From contig CAKRZO010000013.1 of NCBI GenBank assembly GCA_934433135.1, positions 1-64,000 on the forward strand: 64,000 nucleotides of DNA, in the 5' to 3' direction. Shown here in pieces: positions 42,821-49,455 of the stretch (its first letter is position 1; every line of letters begins with the position of its first letter). This stretch comes from an uncultured Acetatifactor sp. (GTDB lineage Bacteria > Bacillota > Clostridia > Lachnospirales > Lachnospiraceae). The notes below the pieces were generated by a model that saw nothing but the letters and a program-made list of their open reading frames with translations, made no database searches and was not told the origin of the DNA. The position numbers were made by a program, and so were the translations under genes.

Positions 42821-43246
42821 ATGATCGAAAAGTTAAAACAGTTATTCAAAAAATACGAGGAAATTATCGCCTATCTGATTGTGGGAGGATTGACGACCCT
42901 GGTATCCTGGGCGGCAAAGTTTCTGACGAACTTTATCTTCTTCAAGAATACCGCATACCCCACCAGCGGACAGAATCTGGTTTTAAGTATTGTCAACTGG
43001 ACCGCGGGAGTTATTTTTGCTTATTTTACCAACCGGAAGTTTGTCTTTAAGAGCAAAGAGCCGATGCTCAAAGAAGCGCCGAAATTCGTACTTTCCAGAG
43101 TCTCCACTCTGATTCTGGATGTGGTGGTGATGCAGGTACTGGGCGCTCTGGGCATGAATGTCTATGCAGCTACCATTATTTCAGCCATTCTGGTTATCAT
43201 TGCCAATTACGTATTCAGTAAGCTGTTTGTATTCCAGAAAAAATAA
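42821..43246 (+). CDS. GtrA-family membrane protein
   Basis: 141 residues with four transmembrane segments, the normal GtrA size. The motif IAYLIVGGLTTLVSWAAKFL is in the first helix, NWTAGVIFAYFTNRKFVFKS near 67 and NYVFSKLFVFQ at the end. GtrA proteins assist transfer of polyprenyl-linked sugars for cell-surface polysaccharides or teichoic acid glycosylation. No glycosyltransferase is adjacent. AAGGAG lies six bases before the ATG. Confidence 0.88.
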   Translation: MIEKLKQLFKKYEEIIAYLIVGGLTTLVSWAAKFLTNFIFFKNTAYPTSGQNLVLSIVNWTAGVIFAYFTNRKFVFKSKEPMLKEAPKFVLSRVSTLILDVVVMQVLGALGMNVYAATIISAILVIIANYVFSKLFVFQKK

Positions 43247-43253
43247 GAAGGGA

Positions 43254-43325
43254 CGAAAACAAGTTGTTATTATGGCAGAAGTTCGTCTATCTTCGCGACA
43301 GAGTTTCTCGGAAATGGGGAGTAAA
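43254..43325. repeat. RBS-carrying repeat C, shorter copy
   Basis: GTTGTTATTATGGCAGAAG, ATCTTCGCGACAGAG and TCTCGGAAATGGGGAGTAAA correspond to the 37155 copy with its middle shortened. It ends directly before the AraC-type start at 43326. Confidence 0.65.
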
Positions 43326-44225
43326 ATGGATAAGTCTTTGGTGGTATATGAAAAAAAGATCCTCCAGGATAGGGAATTTCCCATTCAGCTTCTGATTAAC
43401 AGGAGAATCCGGGAAGGGAAAACCGTATTCGGCACGCACTGGCATGAGCATATAGAGATGCATTACCTTATGCGCGGCAGCATGCTGTTTTTGCTGGATG
43501 GAAAAGAGGTTACTGCAGAAGAAGGCGACCTAGTCATTGCCAACAGCAATGTAACCCATGGCGGTGTCAGCAGGGACTCCGAAATGGAAACAATGGTCGT
43601 TATTTTTGAGTTGAATGCCCTGTCAGAGGAGCTGGCAGATAAAAATATGTTTTTCAGCCCACTGATTCGGGGAGATTCCGTAATTCGGGAATATATGAAA
43701 GCCATCCATCGGGAGTATGAAAAAAAGGAGCCGGGATACCGGCTTGCCTGTAAGGGTATTGTGCTTCAGCTTATTGCCTACCTGGCCAGGAATTATGTGC
43801 AGGAAATGATTTCCGATGAAGAGAGCGCAAGGCGGATGCGGAAGCTGGAACGCCTGAATGTGGTGAAGACTTACATTGCAGAGCACTACGGAGAGCCGAT
43901 TACCAACGGCGATCTGGCTGCCTTGATTCATGTCAGTGAAGACCGGTTCAATCATCTGTTTAAGGAAAGCATCGGCGTTTCTCCTTTGCAGTATATCAAC
44001 GAAATCCGGCTGAAAAAGGCTATGAATTTCCTGATCAAAGGGGAATTTACGGTAACTCAGGCAGCAGCGGAAGCCGGATTCTGTGATTATAACCATTTCG
44101 GACGCATGTTTAAAAAATATTACGGCTATACACCGATGGAAGTTTACAAGGCGGGCAGCTCCAAAGTACCCGTTGCGGAGAAAGAAAAGGAAAAGCAGAC
44201 AACAGCAACGGAAAATTCAGGTTAA
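43326..44225 (+). CDS. AraC-family transcriptional regulator
   Basis: 299 residues. N-terminal cupin (FGTHWHEHIEMHYLMRGS, GDLVIANSNVTHGG) and C-terminal AraC domain (ITNGDLAALIHVSEDRFNHL, FKESIGVSPLQYINEIRL, AGFCDYNHFGRMFKKYYG). The start at 43326 follows GGGGAG from repeat C; upstream in-frame ATGs lie in the gtrA gene or the repeat. A clear terminator follows. Its targets may be the cluster upstream or the oxidoreductase-ThuA pair downstream. Confidence 0.9.
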   Translation: MDKSLVVYEKKILQDREFPIQLLINRRIREGKTVFGTHWHEHIEMHYLMRGSMLFLLDGKEVTAEEGDLVIANSNVTHGGVSRDSEMETMVVIFELNALSEELADKNMFFSPLIRGDSVIREYMKAIHREYEKKEPGYRLACKGIVLQLIAYLARNYVQEMISDEESARRMRKLERLNVVKTYIAEHYGEPITNGDLAALIHVSEDRFNHLFKESIGVSPLQYINEIRLKKAMNFLIKGEFTVTQAAAEAGFCDYNHFGRMFKKYYGYTPMEVYKAGSSKVPVAEKEKEKQTTATENSG

Positions 44226-44262
44226 GCTCCAGGCATCATGATAGTGGTTGCAGTATAATGAT

Positions 44263-44288
44263 TTAGTAACCGTCTGAACGGTTACTAA
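44263..44288. promoter_or_regulatory. perfect palindrome, candidate operator
   Basis: TTAGTAACCGT and ACGGTTACTAA form a perfect 11-base inverted repeat around CTGA, just after the AraC gene. There is no T-run, so an operator or protein-binding site is more likely than a terminator. Confidence 0.5.
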
Positions 44289-44307
44289 CAACAGCAGAAT
44301 CGTATGA

Positions 44308-44350
44308 AAAATCAGCAAAAGCAGGCTAGAAAGCTTTCGCTGATTTTTTT
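44308..44350 (+). terminator. terminator after araC-type gene
   Basis: AATCAGC with AAAGC pairs with GCTTT and GCTGATT and is followed by seven T. Confidence 0.8.
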
Positions 44351-44360
44351 ATAATTAAAA

Positions 44361-44443
44361 TTAACAGTTCAGGTATATTTTTTCGGCATTATAAGTTTTA
44401 TATCTGAACAAATGTAACAGTTATAAAATTTCTGAACTGTTAC
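44361..44443. repeat. repeat B, short form
   Basis: TTAACAGTTCAG at the left and TCTGAACTGTTAC at the right enclose a different, AT-rich interior, so only the ends of repeat B are kept. It lies directly upstream of the oxidoreductase gene at 44477. Confidence 0.6.
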
Positions 44444-44476
44444 GAAGAAATACGGATGGAGAAAGGATTTCATGTT

Positions 44477-45553
44477 ATGAGAAAATTAAGAGTAGGTATT
44501 GTAGGGTGCGGCGGAATTGCCAACGGGAAACATCTGCCGGCGATCAAAGAAAACGGCGGTTTTGAGATTGTGGCATTCTGTGATCTGATTGTGGAAAGAG
44601 CCGAAAAAGCGAAAGCCGAGTATGGTACGGAGGATGCCAGGGTTTATACGGATTATCAGGAGTTGGTGAAAGAAGACTTGGACGCCGTATATGTGCTGAC
44701 ACCCAACAGCGCACATGCACCGGTAACTATCGCAGCGCTGAAAGCCGGAAAACATGTTATGTGCGAAAAGCCCATGGCAAAGACCTATGCGGAAGCAAAG
44801 CAGATGCTGGAAACGGCCAAAGAAACCGGAAAGATTCTGACGATCGGTTATCAGAACCGTTATCGGGAAGATTCCAGATACTTAAAGAGAGCCTGTGAAA
44901 ACGGGGATCTGGGTGAGATTTATTATGCGAAAGCCCATGCAATCCGCAGAAGAGCCGTTCCTACCTGGGGCGTATTTTTGGATGAAGAAAAGCAGGGCGG
45001 CGGTCCTTTGATCGATATCGGTACCCATGCGTTGGATCTGACGTTGTGGATGATGAATAATTATGAGCCGGAGTCCGTTACCGGTTCCGTATATCGCAAG
45101 CTTGCAGACCAGACAGAGACCGGAAATGCCTGGGGCGACTGGGATCCGAAGAAGTTTACGGTAGAAGATTCCGCATTTGGCTTTATCAAGATGAAAAACG
45201 GTGCAACCATTCAGCTGGAATCCTCCTGGGCATTGAATTCCCTGGAAGTGGATGAAGCCAAGACCAGCCTGTGCGGTACCAAAGCCGGAGCGGATATGAA
45301 GGACGGTCTCCGGATCAACCGGGTACAGTACGGCAAACAGTGTGTAGAGAAACCGGAGCTTTCCACAGGCGGCGTTGCTTTTTACGATGGAGCAAAGGTA
45401 AATGCCCCGGATATCGAGCAGAAAGTATTTTACAATGCGATTGTAAACGGGGAAGAGCTTGTGGTAAAACCCGAGCAGGCAATTGTAGTTACACAGATTC
45501 TGGAAGCAATCTATGAATCTGCAAAGACCGGAAAGACGATATACTTTGAGTAA
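44477..45553 (+). CDS. Gfo/Idh/MocA-family oxidoreductase
   Basis: 358 residues. RVGIVGCGGIANGKHLPAIK at the N-terminus, HVMCEKPMAKTYAEAKQML with the catalytic Lys near 95, and GGPLIDIGTHALDLTLWMMN with the Asp/His pair near 180. This is a canonical active member. AGAAAGGA precedes the ATG at 44477 by nine bases. Its TAA stop is formed by the first bases of repeat B. A ThuA protein gene follows 124 bases later, a pairing common in sugar-ketone metabolism. Confidence 0.9.
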   Translation: MRKLRVGIVGCGGIANGKHLPAIKENGGFEIVAFCDLIVERAEKAKAEYGTEDARVYTDYQELVKEDLDAVYVLTPNSAHAPVTIAALKAGKHVMCEKPMAKTYAEAKQMLETAKETGKILTIGYQNRYREDSRYLKRACENGDLGEIYYAKAHAIRRRAVPTWGVFLDEEKQGGGPLIDIGTHALDLTLWMMNNYEPESVTGSVYRKLADQTETGNAWGDWDPKKFTVEDSAFGFIKMKNGATIQLESSWALNSLEVDEAKTSLCGTKAGADMKDGLRINRVQYGKQCVEKPELSTGGVAFYDGAKVNAPDIEQKVFYNAIVNGEELVVKPEQAIVVTQILEAIYESAKTGKTIYFE

Positions 45554-45620
45554 CAGTTCAGACAAGCATTCTTGTGGGCAGATTTCATGCATGCATGAAA
45601 ATCTGCCTGCATGAGACAAG
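45550..45620. repeat. repeat B, short form at oxidoreductase stop
   Basis: Begins with GTAACAGTTCAGAC, whose TAA is the stop codon of the oxidoreductase gene, and contains a strong hairpin of GGCAGATTTCATGC and GCATGAAAATCTGCC. The right terminal repeat is missing or degenerate. Confidence 0.65.
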
Positions 45621-45677
45621 ATTAAGTAAAAAAGGTTAAAAAGACCTGATCTATTGAAACGAAAGGATGAAAAGAAC

Positions 45678-46394
45678 ATGATAAAAGTAACTGTATGGAA
45701 TGAATACCGTCATGAGAAGAATTCAGAAAAAGTTGCAAAGATTTATCCCAATGGTCTGCATGCAGTGATTGCAGAATTCCTGGGTGCCAATGAGGATATC
45801 GAGTGCCGCCTGGCCGCCCTGGATGATCCGGATAATGGCCTGCCGGATGAAGTGTTGAACGATACCGATGTTCTGATCTGGTGGGGACATATGGCACACG
45901 GAGAAGTACCTGATGCACTGGTAGATAAGATTCAGAATCGTATTTTAAGAGGAATGGGACTGATCGTACTGCATTCCGGACACCATTCCAAGATTTTCAA
46001 GAGAATGATGGGAACCAGCTGCAATTTAAAGTGGCGTGACGGTGCTAGGGAGCGCCTTTGGAATGTCAATCCCGGTCATCCCATCGCAAAAGGTCTGCCG
46101 GAGCACTTTGAACTGCAGGTGGAAGAGATGTACGGAGAATTTTTTGATATTCCCACACCCATGGAAACCATCTTCCTGGGATGGTTCAACGGCGGAGAAG
46201 TATTCCGCAGCGGCGTGACTTTTGAACGTGGCCTGGGAAGAATTTTCTACTTCCAGCCGGGACATGAAGGCAATCCCACCTTCTATGATGAAAATATCCG
46301 CAAAGTCATCACCAATGCAGTCCGCTGGGTAGCGCCGGATGAGATCATTCCGGAACTGACCTGCCCCGAGACGAAGCCGTTGGAAAATGTGTAA
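45678..46394 (+). CDS. ThuA-domain protein
   Basis: 238 residues of class I amidotransferase-like fold. KVTVWNEYRHEKN at the start, DTDVLIWWGHMAHGEVPDAL near 70, GLIVLHSGHHSKIF near 100, HPIAKGLPEHFELQVEEMYG near 145 and RIFYFQPGHEGNPTFYD near 205 are ThuA signatures. ThuA proteins take part in conversion of trehalose and other disaccharides through 3-keto intermediates. Start at 45678 follows AAAGGATG. With the oxidoreductase before it, it probably forms a two-gene sugar unit ending at the terminator at 46479. Confidence 0.88.
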   Translation: MIKVTVWNEYRHEKNSEKVAKIYPNGLHAVIAEFLGANEDIECRLAALDDPDNGLPDEVLNDTDVLIWWGHMAHGEVPDALVDKIQNRILRGMGLIVLHSGHHSKIFKRMMGTSCNLKWRDGARERLWNVNPGHPIAKGLPEHFELQVEEMYGEFFDIPTPMETIFLGWFNGGEVFRSGVTFERGLGRIFYFQPGHEGNPTFYDENIRKVITNAVRWVAPDEIIPELTCPETKPLENV

Positions 46395-46478
46395 TATTCT
46401 ATGCTTCTCCCAGCTCTAAGCAAGAAATTTAAGAGTGAGTGTCTCGCTACTCTGAACGCGAGTGTAACAGAGGGACAG

Positions 46479-46503
46479 AGGGCAAGCGTGCTTGCCCTTT
46501 TGT
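46479..46503 (+). terminator. terminator after ThuA gene
   Basis: GGGCAAG pairs with CTTGCCC around CGTG and is followed by TTTTGTTG. It can also serve the convergent ROK gene. Confidence 0.75.
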
Positions 46504-46518
46504 TGTATGTTAAAAATT

Positions 46519-47610
46519 CTACTTATTCAGGTAATTATCAAAAACCGTTACAGCAGCGCAGAGAACGCCTTTGTATTCGCTGCCGGAGTAAAGCATAGGG
46601 GCTTTCCTGGCAATTCGGTTGCATTTTATGCGGTCGGAAATCTGTTTTAATAATTCTTCCGGTCTATAAGTAACGGCGCCTTCCAAAATCACGTTTTCCA
46701 CAGAAAAAGAGTTTACGGCATTAATCACGGTACATGCGAGGTATCGGGCTTCTTTATCGATCAGTTTACGGTCATCGGCATCGATCACTTCTTTCCAGGA
46801 GGAATATCCGGTGCCCTGAAGGATAGCGGGGATGGAAGCATATTTTTCCACACAACCGAAGTTACCGCATTCGCAGGGAATTCCGTCATAGCGAATCGAT
46901 GTGTGACCCAGTTCGGAGATATGCCGGAACAGTTTGTCAGACAGCATAATTCCGGAACCGATTCCATCGTCAACAATCAGGACGAGAAAGTTGTCCATTT
47001 TTTGAGCAATTCCAAAATATTTTTCACATAGCGTCAGCCCGTTGGAAATATTTTCCAGATAGACCTTTCTGTCAAGAATGCCCTGAAAGGTAAGACCGAT
47101 GTTCTCATAGTGCCATTCGTCAAAGTTAGGCGGATTTAAGATGACAGCGGCAGATGCATCGACAGGTCCCGGTGTAGTAACACCGATGCCGTAGATATCT
47201 TCTGCAGCAATATGATTTTCCTCAATCATCCGGGGAATGGCGTGTATGATTTCTTCCAGAACCTTTTCTTTTGGTAAGGACGGCAGGTGTTTTGTACAGA
47301 TTATATTTCCGCCAATATCGGCAATGCCGACTTCCGCGAAGCTTCTGGTAATATTGACGCCGACAGCCATCAGCCGGTTTTCGTTTAGTTTCAGAATCAA
47401 AGGACGCCGTCCTATCCCCTTTCCCGGGGATTTCGTCTCCGATACCAGGTCATCGTTTATTAGAGCCTCCACAATGATGGTTACAGCGGCTTTGGTAAGC
47501 TTTGTGATTTTCGCCAGATCCGCTCTTGAATATTCATTTTGCCGGATCAGGTTTAAGATGAGCCTTTTATTCTGCTCTTTCATAGTGCTTGCGTTGGATG
47601 CTCTCAACAT
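46519..47610 (-). CDS. ROK-family transcriptional regulator
   Basis: 363 residues. An N-terminal winged helix of MarR type (LIRQNEYSRADLAKITKLTK, AAVTIIVEAL) is fused to a ROK sugar-binding domain. The ROK zinc site is CECGNFGCVE near 250, and ELGHTSI is near 238. The usual catalytic Asp in the N-D-A-N stretch is replaced (VYLENISNGLTL), so it should bind but not phosphorylate a sugar. Similar to NagC/XylR-type repressors. Its own good promoter points away from the AbrB gene. The nearest targets are the GRE 3 cluster and nearby sugar genes. Confidence 0.9.
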   Translation of the reverse strand: MLRASNASTMKEQNKRLILNLIRQNEYSRADLAKITKLTKAAVTIIVEALINDDLVSETKSPGKGIGRRPLILKLNENRLMAVGVNITRSFAEVGIADIGGNIICTKHLPSLPKEKVLEEIIHAIPRMIEENHIAAEDIYGIGVTTPGPVDASAAVILNPPNFDEWHYENIGLTFQGILDRKVYLENISNGLTLCEKYFGIAQKMDNFLVLIVDDGIGSGIMLSDKLFRHISELGHTSIRYDGIPCECGNFGCVEKYASIPAILQGTGYSSWKEVIDADDRKLIDKEARYLACTVINAVNSFSVENVILEGAVTYRPEELLKQISDRIKCNRIARKAPMLYSGSEYKGVLCAAVTVFDNYLNK

Positions 47611-47671
47611 AGTTTTTCTCCGATGTTTTCTGATTTACTTTTCATATTCCCGTAGTTCGCTTCGTACTCCT

Positions 47672-47700
47672 ATTATATGCGATTGTTCTTTCCACGTCAA
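47672..47700 (-). promoter_or_regulatory. promoter of ROK gene
   Basis: On the minus strand TTGACG and TATAAT are separated by 17 bases, about 60 bases before the start codon. Confidence 0.7.
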
Positions 47701-47821
47701 ATGTACTTATGTAAGATTTTGAGGTTTTGATGTTAATAAAATTTATGAATGAATTTTCGCCATTATTCCGTGAAAAGTAACCACCAGGGATTGGTTTCTC
47801 CTGGATTTTGCTCTAAAAAGG

Positions 47822-47850
47822 TTGATAATTTCTTGAATATCGAATATAAT
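47822..47850 (+). promoter_or_regulatory. promoter of AbrB-type antitoxin gene
   Basis: TTGATA and TATAAT are separated by 17 bases. Immediately after it the inverted repeat AGTAGG/CCTACT (47854-47871) is a candidate site for autoregulation. Confidence 0.7.
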
Positions 47851-47902
47851 AACAGTAGGGAAATTCCTACTTCCCCTATTTTATGAAACGGAGGGATTTT
47901 AG

Positions 47903-48184
47903 ATGATCGCAAGCACATTTATTGATAATGCAAAAGTTATGTCGAAAGGACAAGTCACAATTCCGAAAGATATTCGAGAGATTCTTGGTATATCTTGTGG
48001 CGACAGAGTAACATTTGTTGTAGAAAATGGTGTTGTAAGACTTATCAATTCGGCAGTATATGCTATGCAAATGCTTCAGGCACAGATGGCCGGACAAGCG
48101 GAAAATACAGGACTTATTTCGGATGAAGCAGTTATGGACTTGGTAAAAGAAGTTCGTACAGAAAGCGGCATTACTGACACTTGA
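47903..48184 (+). CDS. AbrB/MazE-type DNA-binding antitoxin
   Basis: 93 residues. The SpoVT/AbrB swapped-hairpin domain is clear (AKVMSKGQVTIPKDIREILG, GDRVTFVVENGVVRLIN). The C-terminal part (about 55-93) would bind the toxin. GGAGGG lies nine bases before the ATG. The partner PIN toxin gene directly downstream has lost its N-terminal half, so this is an orphan antitoxin that may still repress its own promoter. Confidence 0.85.
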   Translation: MIASTFIDNAKVMSKGQVTIPKDIREILGISCGDRVTFVVENGVVRLINSAVYAMQMLQAQMAGQAENTGLISDEAVMDLVKEVRTESGITDT

Positions 48185-48380
48185 AGTTGTTACAACTCCT
48201 ATTGAAGAATATAGTTCCGAAGAAAAGATCCGCGATGTAAATGACCGCCCGATTCTTCGGGCGGCTATCTATGCTAAAGCGGATATCCTGCTTACAGGAG
48301 ATAAAGATTTTCTTGAATCCGGATTGCAGAATCCTAAGATTATGGCGGCTGCAGATTTTGTTCAAATGAAATTTTGGTAA
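48180..48380 (+). pseudogene. PIN-domain toxin, C-terminal fragment
   Basis: The frame beginning LEVVTTPIEEYSSEEKIRDV continues with NDRPILRAAIYAKADILLT and GDKDFLESG, the C-terminal half of a VapC-like PIN ribonuclease with two of its acidic residues. There is no start codon, and the first half with the N-terminal catalytic Asp is absent. It overlaps the antitoxin stop. The 320-base gap that follows (48381-48700) shows only the GRE 3 promoter and operator near its end. Confidence 0.65.
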
Positions 48381-48608
48381 ATTGTATTGAATTGAAATGC
48401 CATGTCCTCATCTTTATCCAGAATCTTATAGACAGCATATGTGTCCGGGCTTGGCTTCGGGCTTTTTCTACGTCGGTTTTCTACCACTATAAGTATTAGG
48501 TGCTTTGGGTGGTTTACTCCTCCTTTCTGCTGAATTCTGTTAAGATAATTATACCAGAATAACTGTTACGAAAAATATTAAAATACGTATAAACTGCTAT
48601 AAAAATCC

Positions 48609-48637
48609 TTGACATTAAGGAGTAGGAATGCTATATT
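48609..48637 (+). promoter_or_regulatory. promoter of GRE 3 cluster
   Basis: A perfect TTGACA is followed after 17 bases by TATATT, 63 bases before the activase start. Confidence 0.75.
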
Positions 48638-48643
48638 CAAAAT

Positions 48644-48660
48644 AGTTAAATCATTTAACT
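48644..48660. promoter_or_regulatory. operator candidate of GRE 3 cluster
   Basis: AGTTAAA and TTTAACT form a perfect inverted repeat around TCA just after the -10 box, placed as a repressor site. The divergent ROK protein or another regulator could bind it. Confidence 0.55.
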
Positions 48661-48700
48661 TTATTAAAGCATTATATGGCAATTGCGAGGAGGCAACGGG

Positions 48701-49414
48701 GTGAAAATATTTCAAAAAGGTTTTAATTTCGGGCAGGATGGTCCCGGTAATCGTCTGGTCTATCATGTAGCGGGCTGCAATATGCATTGTCCCTGGTGCT
48801 CCAATCCGGAAGGCATGAAAATTGAAGGAAAAAAGAATCACTACAAAGAATATACTCTGGAAGAGCTGGCCAGGGAAGCCATAAGCTGCAAACCCATGTT
48901 TTTCGGCGGGGGAGGAGTTACCTTTACCGGCGGAGAGGCGACTTTAGATGCGGGGGCGCTGCTTTGCGCGTTAAAAGCGATGAAGGAAAACGCCATACAT
49001 ACCGCAATCGAGACCAACGGCACATCGCCGCATCTTATGGAATTGCTTCCGTATATTGATTATCTGATCATGGATTTTAAACACTATGACAGCGATATCC
49101 TGAAGGCCTATACCGGAGTCGGGACACAGCAGATCCGGAAAAATTATGAAGAAATCTGTGCAAGCGGCCGGCAATATCATGTAAGAATACCGTTGATCAA
49201 ACACTTTAATGCGGAGAATCCGGAGGGTTTTGCCGCATATTTTTCCCGTTTCCCTACGGAACATACCGTCTTTGAATTCCTGAAATACCATGAGTACGGG
49301 AAAGCAAAGTGGCAGGAGGAATATAAGATTACGGATGGATTCGTGACGGATGAGACCGTAAGGGAGTTTGAGGCTGTTTTTAAAACGTATGGACTTAAGT
49401 GCGTAACAACTTAA
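48701..49414 (+). CDS. radical-SAM activase of glycyl radical enzyme 3 (PflA-like, no ferredoxin insert)
   Basis: 237 residues. Radical SAM cysteines are Cys26, Cys30 and Cys33 (GCNMHCPWCSNPEG). GGGGVTFTGGEATLD is the SAM motif. The eight-cysteine ferredoxin insert of the other two activases is missing, so it is of the short PflA type. It starts with GTG at 48701, seven bases after GAGGAGG. It precedes the GRE 3 gene by 41 bases and must activate it. Confidence 0.88.
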   Translation: MKIFQKGFNFGQDGPGNRLVYHVAGCNMHCPWCSNPEGMKIEGKKNHYKEYTLEELAREAISCKPMFFGGGGVTFTGGEATLDAGALLCALKAMKENAIHTAIETNGTSPHLMELLPYIDYLIMDFKHYDSDILKAYTGVGTQQIRKNYEEICASGRQYHVRIPLIKHFNAENPEGFAAYFSRFPTEHTVFEFLKYHEYGKAKWQEEYKITDGFVTDETVREFEAVFKTYGLKCVTT

Positions 49415-49455
49415 AAAGGAATGTAAATAAAAATTCAAACAAGGAGAGGACAGCA

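Noticed and set aside
46519..47610. ROK protein considered as a glucokinase
   Set aside because: It has an N-terminal DNA-binding winged helix, and the catalytic Asp position is replaced.
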